From the NCBI GenBank assembly GCA_903929895.1, contig CAIYWM010000848.1:1-7594 (forward strand): 7,594 nt of DNA, written 5' to 3'. Source of the stretch: an uncultured Alphaproteobacteria bacterium. GTDB taxonomy: Bacteria > Pseudomonadota > Alphaproteobacteria > Reyranellales > Reyranellaceae. Below, piece after piece: positions 1-5,293 of the stretch. Numbering within the stretch: position 1 is the first letter of the stretch; each line of letters starts with the position of its first letter. The position numbers and the translations under genes were made by a program. The notes below the pieces were generated by a model, which saw only the letters and a program-made list of their open reading frames with translations, was not told the origin of the DNA and did not search any database.

Positions 1-2
1 AT

Positions 3-200
3 GATCAGCCCGACGCCGTGGTGGATCCGACCGTTACCCGACAACAAACGGACACGATCCTGAATATAACCCTGTCCGTTCCCTTCGATCAGCGGACGAT
101 GTTCACGGTATCGGGCGGACGGTTCGTGCGGTCCTCGGATATTCCCAATTACGCCTTCACGAACAACAGTGCGCTCATCGGAGTAACCTGGCGCTTCTAG
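3..200 (+). CDS. Outer-membrane beta-barrel protein, C-terminal fragment (Slam-like?)
   Basis: This is the last 65 codons of a gene that begins before the window. The reading frame is open from base 3 to a TAG at 198-200. The residues alternate polar and hydrophobic like the last strands of an outer-membrane barrel, and the protein ends in ALIGVTWRF, with a terminal Phe and aromatic or hydrophobic residues at every second position before it. That is the classic C-terminal signature for insertion into the outer membrane. The segment FVRSSDIPNYAFTNNSALIG resembles the end of TPR-plus-barrel proteins of the surface lipoprotein assembly modifier (Slam) type, but only the tail is visible, so the family is an inference. 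The next gene, a secreted FecR-domain protein, starts 19 bases downstream, which suggests one operon and related roles. It could be another kind of outer-membrane barrel. Confidence 0.7.
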   Translation, partial: DQPDAVVDPTVTRQQTDTILNITLSVPFDQRTMFTVSGGRFVRSSDIPNYAFTNNSALIGVTWRF

Positions 201-207
201 CGCCGCT

Positions 208-213
208 CAGGAG
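208..213 (+). promoter_or_regulatory. Ribosome binding site of the FecR-domain gene
   Basis: CAGGAG lies six bases before the GTG at 220. This decides the GTG start, which also gives a complete signal peptide directly after it. Confidence 0.7.
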
Positions 214-219
214 ATCACA

Positions 220-1443
220 GTGGCCACCAGACTTCCCGGCGCGAGCCTGCCCCTGCTGACCGCCGCGCTTCTCGCCGCGGGCGCCTTCCTTCTGCCGGTC
301 GCCGCCAGCGCCAAGGTCGGCGTCACCTCGGCCGCCGAAGGCGATCCGCGGGGCAAGCCACCCGCAGAAGCCGAGCGCGTGCTGCGCGTGGGCGTGGACG
401 TGCAGGCCAACGAAGTGATCACCACCCAGGCCAACGACCGTGCGCACCTGATGTTCCTGGACGGCACGTCGCTGTCCGTCGGCCCGAACGCGCAGCTCAC
501 CATCGACAAGTTTGTCTACGATCCCGCAACAAAGACCGGCGACCTCGCCATCAACGCCAGCAAGGGCGTCTTCCGCCTGGTCGGCGGCAAGATCAGCAAG
601 ACCAACGCCATCAACATCACCACCCCGTCGAGCACCATCGGCATCCGCGGCGGCATCAGCATCTTCAACGTCGGCCAGCAGGAGACGAGGTCGATCTTCG
701 TCTTCGGCATCAGCATGACGGTCGGTGCCGGCGGCAAGCTGGAGATCGTCACGCGCCCCGGCTTCCAGGTGACGACCTTCTTCGGCGGCCTGCCGGGCCA
801 GGCCAGCGCCGTGCCTCCGGGTGGCCTGGGCGCCCTGTTGGCCCAGCTCGAAGGCAGCAGAGGTAGCGGTCAGGGCGGGGCCGATCAGGCCGCGCAGAAC
901 TCGGGCTTTTCGGGCGCCAATTCGGGCCAGGGCTCGGGGAATACGTTGGGCAACAGCTTCGGGAGCGGTCCCGGGCCGCGCAACGTGAACCCCAGCAACG
1001 TCTTGACCAATGCACTGACCAACGCCTTCGAGACGGCACCCTCCAACCTTCCGGAAATCGTCTCGAGAGCGAACCAGTCGCAGCAGACCATCACGTACAA
1101 TGGGGAGATGCGTGGTCTCGTAAGGAACAACGGCAGTTATTCCTACGGCACGGGCACGTATCAGCAGGTCTGGTCGATGAACACGGGCACCGGCAACACC
1201 ACCGCGAATTTCAACAACAGCAACTATAGCGGGACCACGACCCGGACCGGCGCCTACAATTTCCAGGCGACCATGCCGACCACGAATCCCAACACCCCCG
1301 GGCGCACGATGAACATGAACGGCGCCTTCGTCGGACCGGGATATCCGAACTATCAGGCCGGAACCTTCACGGTGAACGGTCCGAACTATCGGGCCGGCGG
1401 CGCCTTCATAGGACAGAAGGCGGGCACACCCCCGGGGAACTGA
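220..1443 (+). CDS. Secreted FecR-domain protein with Gly/Asn-rich C-terminal barrel-like region
   Basis: A 407-residue exported protein. Residues 1-31 form a Sec signal peptide (basic start, Leu/Ala-rich core, cleavage after AASA). Residues about 53-150 match the FecR domain: a strand block around VQANEVITTQ, the DGTSLSVGPN turn, KFVYDP, KGVFRLVGGKI, and the closing TPSSTIGIRGG. Residues about 211-255 are low-complexity Gly/Ser/Asn/Gln. Residues about 285-400 are strand-rich with many Asn, Gly, Thr and Tyr, ending in two related units, NGAFVGPGYPNYQAGTFTVNGP and NYRAGGAFIGQKAG. This resembles the GG-x-F-x-G-K endings of small surface barrels such as TbpB-type lipoproteins (my impression, no search done). 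It lacks the transmembrane anchor of classical FecR sigma regulators, so a structural or surface role is more likely than sigma-factor control. It follows the outer-membrane barrel gene by 19 bases; the barrel protein may export or anchor it. Confidence 0.85.
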   Translation: MATRLPGASLPLLTAALLAAGAFLLPVAASAKVGVTSAAEGDPRGKPPAEAERVLRVGVDVQANEVITTQANDRAHLMFLDGTSLSVGPNAQLTIDKFVYDPATKTGDLAINASKGVFRLVGGKISKTNAINITTPSSTIGIRGGISIFNVGQQETRSIFVFGISMTVGAGGKLEIVTRPGFQVTTFFGGLPGQASAVPPGGLGALLAQLEGSRGSGQGGADQAAQNSGFSGANSGQGSGNTLGNSFGSGPGPRNVNPSNVLTNALTNAFETAPSNLPEIVSRANQSQQTITYNGEMRGLVRNNGSYSYGTGTYQQVWSMNTGTGNTTANFNNSNYSGTTTRTGAYNFQATMPTTNPNTPGRTMNMNGAFVGPGYPNYQAGTFTVNGPNYRAGGAFIGQKAGTPPGN

Positions 1444-1456
1444 CGCCCCGGCGTCA
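1441..1456. terminator. Inverted repeat between convergent genes, possible weak bidirectional terminator
   Basis: TGACGCCCCGGCGTCA is a perfect 7-base inverted repeat around two bases, or a 6-bp stem with a 4-base loop in RNA. The left TGA is the stop codon of the FecR gene and the right TCA is the stop codon of mobB read from the other strand. No T-run follows on either side, so intrinsic termination would be weak. Confidence 0.3.
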
Positions 1457-1942
1457 GCCGATCCTCGCGCTGATGAAGTCGGCAATGGCGGCGATGTCGT
1501 CACGCCGGAACCACGGCAAGTCACCCTCGAGCGGCTGGACATCGGCAGCGATCGCCACGATGGCGGGGTCACCTGGCGCCAGCGGCTCGGCCTCGGACGA
1601 GGCGCGCACCTCGATCTTGGGATGGGGTTCGCGCTTATAGCCCTCGATCAGCACGAGATCCGTGGGCGCGAGCCGCGCCAGTACCTCCGAGATCGACGGC
1701 TCCGGTGCCTCGCACATGATGGCGTAGCGTCGGCCGCCGACCAGGGCCACCTCGCCGGCACCGGCTGCGCGATGACGATACGAATCGGTGCCCTGCCGGT
1801 CGATGTCGATGTCGTGATGGGCATGCTTGATGGTCGACACCCGCCAGCCGCGGCGCACGAACTCGGCCACCAGACGCTCCGTCAGCGTCGTCTTGCCGGC
1901 GTTCTTCCAGCCGGTGACTCCGAAGACGCGCGGCGCGCTCAC
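1454..1942 (-). CDS. mobB: Molybdopterin-guanine dinucleotide biosynthesis adaptor MobB
   Basis: A 162-residue P-loop GTP-binding protein that assists MobA, the enzyme attaching GMP to molybdopterin to make the MGD cofactor used by DMSO-reductase-family enzymes, including formate dehydrogenases. The Walker A motif GWKNAGKTTL is at residues 11-20. The family block HDIDIDRQGTDSYRHRAAGA follows at 43-62, then a Walker B-like TDLVLIEGYK at 94-103, typical of MobB. Length is normal for the single-domain form. The start is the GTG at 1942-1940, because it gives the expected N-terminus VSAPRVFGVTG and overlaps the fdhD stop codon as GTGA, implying translational coupling. The frame stays open much further upstream, but that part runs in the shadow of fdhD. 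It is the last gene of the minus-strand block and ends 10 bases from the convergent FecR gene. Confidence 0.93.
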   Translation of the reverse strand: MSAPRVFGVTGWKNAGKTTLTERLVAEFVRRGWRVSTIKHAHHDIDIDRQGTDSYRHRAAGAGEVALVGGRRYAIMCEAPEPSISEVLARLAPTDLVLIEGYKREPHPKIEVRASSEAEPLAPGDPAIVAIAADVQPLEGDLPWFRRDDIAAIADFISARIG

Positions 1943-2739
1943 GCGATGATCCGCTCCGCATGGGCATAGACGGTCAGGCGTCCGTCGCGCACGAAGGCGA
2001 CCAGTGCGACGCCCGCCTGCTCCGCCGTCTCGATGGCGAGCGACGTCGGCGCGGAAACGGCCGCGATCGCTGACGCACCGATCGCCGCCGCCTTCTGCAC
2101 CATCTCGTAGGAGCAGCGACTGGTCACGACCACGAAGCCGCCGGGCTCGGCGCCGCCGCTCCGCGCCAGCGCGCCGGCCAGCTTGTCGAGCGCGTTGTGA
2201 CGGCCGACATCCTCGCGCACGACGACGAGCGTGCCATCGGCCGACGCCCAGCCCGCGGCATGCGTGGCCCCGTTCGTCAGGTTGATCTTCTGATGCTCCG
2301 GCAGTTCCTTCATCGCCCGCTCGATGGCGAGCCGCGCCACCGGCCGCGGATTGGACACCGCCGGGACCGAACGCAACGCCGCGTCCAGGCTGTCGACGCC
2401 GCACAGGCCGCAGCCGGTGCGCCCGGCGAGGCTGCGCCGCCGTTCCTGGAGTCCCGCCATCCGTTGTGCCGCGATCTCGAGCCTGACCTCGATGCCGCGC
2501 CCGACCGGCTCGACCTCGATGTCGTAGATTTCCGGCGGCTGCTCGACGATCCGCTCGGTGAGGGAGAAGCCGCGCGCGAAATCCTCGAGGTCGCAGGGAG
2601 TCGCCATCATCACGGCATGGCTGATGCCGTTGTAGACCAGCGCCACCGCGACCTCCTCGGCGACGGTCTCCTCCAGCGTCTCGCTGCCCCCGGCGGTGAG
2701 GCGGCGCGCCGGGCGGACGACCGAGCCCTCCCGGGTCAT
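1939..2739 (-). CDS. fdhD: Formate dehydrogenase accessory sulfurtransferase FdhD
   Basis: A 266-residue cytoplasmic protein. FdhD takes persulfide sulfur from a cysteine desulfurase (IscS in E. coli) and passes it to the molybdenum of the bis-MGD cofactor, which is needed for formate dehydrogenase activity. The catalytic cysteine pair is in GRTGCGLCG (Cys110 and Cys113). Other family hallmarks are GFSLTERIV at 57-65, REDVGRHNALDKL at 175-187, and VVTSRCSYEMVQKAA at 204-218. Length is close to the E. coli protein. The ATG at 2739 overlaps the stop of the upstream 123-residue gene as ATGA, and its own stop overlaps the mobB GTG start, so the three genes form a tightly coupled operon. A gene pair of fdhD and mobB fits cofactor finishing for formate dehydrogenase. 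The N-terminus is short before the first conserved block, so this start looks complete. Confidence 0.96.
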   Translation of the reverse strand: MTREGSVVRPARRLTAGGSETLEETVAEEVAVALVYNGISHAVMMATPCDLEDFARGFSLTERIVEQPPEIYDIEVEPVGRGIEVRLEIAAQRMAGLQERRRSLAGRTGCGLCGVDSLDAALRSVPAVSNPRPVARLAIERAMKELPEHQKINLTNGATHAAGWASADGTLVVVREDVGRHNALDKLAGALARSGGAEPGGFVVVTSRCSYEMVQKAAAIGASAIAAVSAPTSLAIETAEQAGVALVAFVRDGRLTVYAHAERIIA

Positions 2740-3107
2740 GCCGTGGTCTCGTCGATCCGCAGGTGCCGCCCCTCGCGATCAAAGAACAGGCCGCGGTTCA
2801 GGACCAGCGGATCGGCCTTCACGTCGGCCTCGACCTCCTTCAGCTTGCGCGCGGCCACCGGGTCGGGCAGCGGGCCGCCTTCGTGGCCCAGCCCGACAAA
2901 GAAGGCGACGGCATCCCAGGGCGCCCGTGCGCCATCGAGCAGGGTCCGCATCTCCTGCCACGTCATCTCGTCGCCGATCAGATGGGCGTAACTCGATCGC
3001 AGCGGTACGGCGCTGGACGACGTGATCTGTACCAGCAGGATGAAGATCGTGAACGGGCCGGTATCGGCGAACTGAGCCCGGAGCCAGTGCTCGAAATCGG
3101 TCTTCAT
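2736..3107 (-). CDS. Uncharacterised 123-residue protein coupled to fdhD
   Basis: I do not recognise this family. The protein is 123 residues and probably cytoplasmic. A hydrophobic stretch, GPFTIFILLVQITSSSAVPL (17-36), is probably buried or amphipathic rather than a membrane segment, since it is polar in its second half. Residues 46-75 look helical (DEMTWQEMRTLLDGARAPWD), and 82-100 is charged and helical. The C-terminal part LNRGLFFDREGRHLRID suggests a final beta-hairpin. I chose the ATG at 3107, which has AGGCGG just upstream and leaves a 7-base gap after the preceding gene. An in-frame TTG at 3128 would overlap that gene and lacks support. Its TGA overlaps the fdhD ATG, so it is translated together with fdhD. 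This points to a role in formate dehydrogenase maturation or assembly, by context only. Confidence 0.85.
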   Translation of the reverse strand: MKTDFEHWLRAQFADTGPFTIFILLVQITSSSAVPLRSSYAHLIGDEMTWQEMRTLLDGARAPWDAVAFFVGLGHEGGPLPDPVAARKLKEVEADVKADPLVLNRGLFFDREGRHLRIDETTA

Positions 3108-3114
3108 CGCCCGC

Positions 3115-3612
3115 CTAGAATTCGACAACGGGTGTGGGCGGCATGTAGCGGTCGAAGACCTGCAGGAAGGGTTCGCCGCGCTCGGCCTCGTACCAGGCCT
3201 CGAAGGCCCGGAAAGCCGCGATCGGATCGGCGATCACCGGCGGCTCGGCCGGCCGGCCGGCCTCCGGCTCCGGTGGATGCGCCTCGGCATGGAGCGCCTC
3301 GGCGATCGGCCGCAACCAGTCGAGCAACGGCCGTGCCCCGTCTCCCAGTTCGGCGAGGCCATTCTCGATCCAGCCGATATCGCGGAACAGCGCTTCGAGC
3401 TGGCGCTCCACCGCGAGGTCGCGATCGGGCTCCAGCGCGGCGACCCGCGCCATGTCCGAGAGGGCACTGAGGCGGCGCCACGCGAAGGTGCGCGCGCGCT
3501 CGGCCTCCCTGATCTGGGCCTCGACGGCGGCTCGCACCTTGCGCTCGGCCGTCTCGGCCGCGGTACAATCCGCCTGGAGGCGGGCGATCAGGGAGTCTAC
3601 GGCAGAAGGCAT
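3115..3612 (-). CDS. Uncharacterised helical 165-residue protein upstream of fdhD operon
   Basis: I do not recognise this family. The 165 residues are mainly alpha-helical: an Ala/Glu/Arg-rich amphipathic region (about 5-45) that could form a coiled coil, a second helical region (60-108), a Pro/Glu linker (about 111-126), and a C-terminal region, AAFRAFEAWYEAERGEPFLQ, ending in YMPPTPVVEF. There is no signal peptide or membrane segment, so it is probably cytoplasmic. It lies seven bases upstream of the 123-residue gene and thus in the fdhD-mobB operon. No good Shine-Dalgarno sequence precedes the ATG at 3612, though no better in-frame start follows nearby. A 53-base gap separates it from the DUF992 gene, so an operon promoter could lie there, but I see no clear -35/-10 pair. 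A chaperone-like or adaptor role for formate dehydrogenase is possible by context only. Confidence 0.83.
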   Translation of the reverse strand: MPSAVDSLIARLQADCTAAETAERKVRAAVEAQIREAERARTFAWRRLSALSDMARVAALEPDRDLAVERQLEALFRDIGWIENGLAELGDGARPLLDWLRPIAEALHAEAHPPEPEAGRPAEPPVIADPIAAFRAFEAWYEAERGEPFLQVFDRYMPPTPVVEF

Positions 3613-3665
3613 GCCGGGAGTTGACCCGACCGGCGGCCCCGCTGCAAGCCTCTCAAGTCGCCGCG

Positions 3666-4178
3666 TTACTTGGCGTACTTGAGTTCGACCTCGGCCACGC
3701 CGGCCGCAACGTTCAGGCCGACGCTGCCCTCGACGCTGACGGGCTGCAGGGTGATCTGACCGCTGCCGCCGCCCAGCAGCACGTTGGCGCCGACGCCACC
3801 GCCCACCGTGGCCTGCGCCGTCGCGCCGGCATAGCCGCCCGCCAGGGCGCCCGGCGCAATGCTGCCCGGCGCGAAGACGAGCCAGACGATCTGCGATTCC
3901 TTGGTGAAGCCGATATCGACGCCGTAGCGCTTGATCGCGCCCGTGTACTTCTCGCCGACGCCGTCGGTGCGCGCGAAGATGCAGTCGAGGTCCTTCGAGG
4001 AGCCGAAGATGAAGCCCATGCCGCCCGCCACCTTGCAGGTGAGCGAGCCGACGTTCGCACCGGACTTGCCGGCCGCCTGCGTCGTGCCGGGGGCGGCCGG
4101 GGTCTGCGCCTGGGCCGCCACGCCGAGGCCGGCCACGAGGGCAGCGGTCGCGGCGGTCGTCAGTATGGATCGAAGCAT
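3666..4178 (-). CDS. DUF992 family secreted protein
   Basis: A 170-residue exported protein of unknown function. Residues 1-25 are a Sec signal peptide (MLRSILTTAATAALVAG..., cleavage near AAQAQ). The mature part matches DUF992 as I know it: Cys48 in GSLTCKV, GMGFIFGSSKDLDCIF with Cys66, EKYTGAIKRYGVDIGFT, VWLVFAPG, ALAGGYAGATAQATVGGGVGANVLLGG, and LQPVSVEGSVGLNVAAGVAEVEL. The two cysteines probably form a disulfide. The glycine-rich alternating pattern suggests a beta-sandwich or small barrel in the periplasm. AAAGGA seven bases before the ATG at 4178 supports the start. It is 26 bases downstream of a 53-residue gene and 53 bases upstream of the 165-residue gene. The family is frequent in Alphaproteobacteria, often with several copies per genome. 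I see no link to selenium or molybdenum beyond location. Confidence 0.9.
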   Translation of the reverse strand: MLRSILTTAATAALVAGLGVAAQAQTPAAPGTTQAAGKSGANVGSLTCKVAGGMGFIFGSSKDLDCIFARTDGVGEKYTGAIKRYGVDIGFTKESQIVWLVFAPGSIAPGALAGGYAGATAQATVGGGVGANVLLGGGSGQITLQPVSVEGSVGLNVAAGVAEVELKYAK

Positions 4179-4185
4179 GTTGGCA

Positions 4186-4191
4186 TCCTTT
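4186..4191 (-). promoter_or_regulatory. Ribosome binding site of the DUF992 gene
   Basis: AAAGGA on the minus strand, seven bases before the ATG at 4178. Confidence 0.65.
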
Positions 4192-4204
4192 CAGAGGTTG
4201 AGAG

Positions 4205-4366
4205 TCAGTCTTCCTTCTTCGCCCGCTCGATCGCCTCGAGAATCTCGGTGAGGCCGACGGAGTAGACGACTCCCTGCTTGTTCATCTCGTGCCGGATCGT
4301 GCGGATGAGGCCGGCCTTCCGGATCATGAGATTGGCCAGTGCGATCTTTGCGTCCTCGTTCGTCAC
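4205..4366 (-). CDS. Small hypothetical protein, 53 residues
   Basis: A small, highly charged protein without a recognisable domain. It contains two likely helices (EDAKIALANLMIRKAGLIRTIRHEM, then VGLTEILEAIERAKKED) joined by NKQGVVYS, with no signal peptide or cysteine. I take the GTG at 4366 as start, because AGAGGA lies four bases before it. An in-frame ATG at 4393 would add nine residues (MGRKAQEDD), but the only purine-rich sequence there touches the ATG and leaves no spacing. Same-strand neighbours are close: 41 bases after the lipoprotein gene and 26 bases before the DUF992 gene. A helical-hairpin binding or regulatory protein is conceivable, but nothing in the sequence identifies a function. 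Confidence 0.65.
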   Translation of the reverse strand: MTNEDAKIALANLMIRKAGLIRTIRHEMNKQGVVYSVGLTEILEAIERAKKED

Positions 4367-4370
4367 GTCG

Positions 4371-4376
4371 TCCTCT
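4371..4376 (-). promoter_or_regulatory. Ribosome binding site deciding the GTG start at 4366
   Basis: AGAGGA on the minus strand, four bases before the GTG. It favours the 53-residue form over the longer reading that starts at the ATG at 4393. Confidence 0.5.
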
Positions 4377-4407
4377 TGAGCCTTTCGGCCCATCCTCGTT
4401 TACCGGC

Positions 4408-4737
4408 CTAGTTGTTCTGGCCCCGGGCCTTCAGGACGTAGCCGGTCGCCCGGAAATTCGAATCCTGGCGGATGGCTGCCGTCACGGCCGGGTCCCTGTG
4501 CGGGTTGCTGCTGGCGATCAGGGCATCCGTCTCGGCCTGGCAGTTCGCGCTGATGATCCTCCCGATGCTCGACGCGTCCGCCGGGTCGCCGGCATAGGGC
4601 GCAGCCTCCCTCTGGAGACAGGCATCGCGCGCCTCGTAAGTCTTGCCGACCGCCTTTACGGTCCAAGGCTCCGAATACTGAGAGTTCACCGAGCAGGCCG
4701 CCAGCGACAGCAGGGCGACGAGGATCAATGTACGCAT
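4408..4737 (-). CDS. Small secreted lipoprotein, 109 residues
   Basis: The N-terminus MRTLILVALLSLAAC carries a lipobox (LAAC) with Cys15 as the lipidated residue, so the mature protein is about 95 residues and membrane-anchored in the envelope. Two further cysteines, Cys40 in EARDACLQRE and Cys66 in ISANCQAETD, could form a disulfide. The mature part is mostly helical and polar. I do not recognise the family. I chose the ATG at 4737 because it begins exactly at the lipoprotein signal. An in-frame TTG at 4767 would add ten residues before the signal and is unlikely. The nearest purine-rich motif, GGAG, is about twelve bases upstream, which is long. The gene starts 33 bases after the 3' end of selC on the same strand. 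Confidence 0.8.
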   Translation of the reverse strand: MRTLILVALLSLAACSVNSQYSEPWTVKAVGKTYEARDACLQREAAPYAGDPADASSIGRIISANCQAETDALIASSNPHRDPAVTAAIRQDSNFRATGYVLKARGQNN

Positions 4738-4770
4738 CGGTAGGCTGGACTCCAGAGAATCGAACAAGAA

Positions 4771-4866
4771 TGGCGGAAGAGAGTGGGAGTCGAACCCACT
4801 AAGAACCGGCTAACGGCCCTCTCTGGCTTTGAAGGCCAGCCGCCCCACCGGGAGCGCTTCCCCTCC
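4771..4866 (-). tRNA. selC: Selenocysteine tRNA (anticodon UCA)
   Basis: The 96-base tRNA folds as bacterial tRNA-Sec. The acceptor stem is eight pairs, GGAGGGGA with TCTCTTCC, including two G-U wobbles. The D arm has six pairs, CGCTCC and GGGGCG, around the CGGT loop. The anticodon arm is CTGGC-CTTCAAA-GCCAG, with anticodon TCA at 4832-4830. A long variable arm has GGGCCG pairing CGGTTC. The T arm is GTGGG-TTCGACT-CCCAC. The discriminator G and an encoded CCA end it. The 8+5 acceptor/T stack, six-pair D stem, long variable arm and UCA anticodon separate it from tRNA-Ser and suppressors. It is charged with serine, converted by SelA and delivered to UGA codons by SelB, whose gene lies nearby at 5283-7181. 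Confidence 0.96.
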
Positions 4867-4942
4867 GGGGCGGATGATTCACCAGAACCGATCCCGTGTC
4901 ACCTGTCATACTGGGATGAAATTCCTCAAGGGATTCAAGACC
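4867..4942. promoter_or_regulatory. Divergent promoter region between selC and the VOC gene
   Basis: This 76-base gap must hold the selC promoter (minus strand), unless selC is read from further upstream, and probably the VOC gene promoter (plus strand). I find no convincing -35/-10 pair at 16-18 base spacing for either direction. CATACT at 4907-4912 is a poor -10 candidate. A direct repeat TGTCA-CC-TGTCA lies at 4897-4908. AAGGGA at 4928-4933, nine bases before the ATG, is the likely ribosome binding site of the VOC gene. Confidence 0.35.
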
Positions 4943-5293
4943 ATGACCATCGAGTTGAAGTACGTAATCGCCAATGTCTCCGACCTCGCGGCAGCCGTTG
5001 CCTTCTGGCGCGACACCGTCGGCCTGAAGCTCAAGTTCGAGACCCCGGACTGGGCCGAATTCGATACCGGCCCAACCCGACTGGCCCTTCAGCCAGCCTC
5101 ACCGGCAAATCCGGCAGGGACATGGCAGCCGGGCCTGCGCGTTCCCGATCTCGCCGCCAAACGCGCCGAACTCGCCGCACGGGACGTGAACGTCGGCGGC
5201 ACGCCGCATGAGGAGCATGGCTTCCTGCTGTCCCTGTTCAGCGGTCCCGATGGCGCGCCGGTCAGCCTGAGCGGGCCCGTCGTCAAGCCGTAG
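4943..5293 (+). CDS. VOC family (glyoxalase/bleomycin resistance-like) protein
   Basis: A 116-residue single-module protein of the vicinal oxygen chelate superfamily. The pattern is two beta-alpha-beta-beta-beta units: ELKYVIANVSDLAAAVAFWRDTVGLKLKFE, AEFDTGPTRLALQP, then PGLRVPDLAAKRAELAARDVNV and FLLSLFSGPDGAPVSL, the last being a variant of the usual F-x-D-P-D-G-N motif. The usual metal ligands are not clearly present: no His in the first strand, and Gly where the second unit commonly has Asp. It may therefore not be a metal enzyme, or it may bind metal differently. Substrate is unknown. The ATG at 4943 is preferred because the fold starts right after it and AAGGGA precedes it; earlier in-frame ATGs encode unstructured residues reaching into selC. 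Its last 11 bases overlap the end of selB tail to tail. It is the only plus-strand gene inside the minus-strand block. Confidence 0.87.
   Translation: MTIELKYVIANVSDLAAAVAFWRDTVGLKLKFETPDWAEFDTGPTRLALQPASPANPAGTWQPGLRVPDLAAKRAELAARDVNVGGTPHEEHGFLLSLFSGPDGAPVSLSGPVVKP

Noticed and set aside
1441..1473. TGA of the FecR gene followed by a hairpin, as a selenocysteine codon with SECIS
   Set aside because: Read-through adds only nine residues before the next TGA, the hairpin includes the TGA itself instead of following it, and the extension runs into the mobB end.
175..1572. 465-codon minus-strand open frame opposite the FecR gene
   Set aside because: High-GC shadow; composition is Arg/Gly/Ala-rich with no domain, while the plus strand shows a signal peptide and FecR motifs.
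1943..2782. Long open frame extending mobB upstream to about 2782
   Set aside because: The added residues are Arg/Gly-rich shadow sequence of fdhD; the MobB fold starts at the GTG at 1942.
2763..3470. 235-codon plus-strand open frame opposite the unrecognised 123- and 165-residue genes
   Set aside because: Arg/Pro-rich with no ribosome site or domain. The minus-strand frames have natural amino-acid composition and operon spacing with fdhD.
3613..3665. Terminator or promoter between the DUF992 gene and the 165-residue gene
   Set aside because: Only a 5-bp GCCGG/CCGGC pairing with a long loop and no T-run, and no -35/-10 pair at a usual distance.
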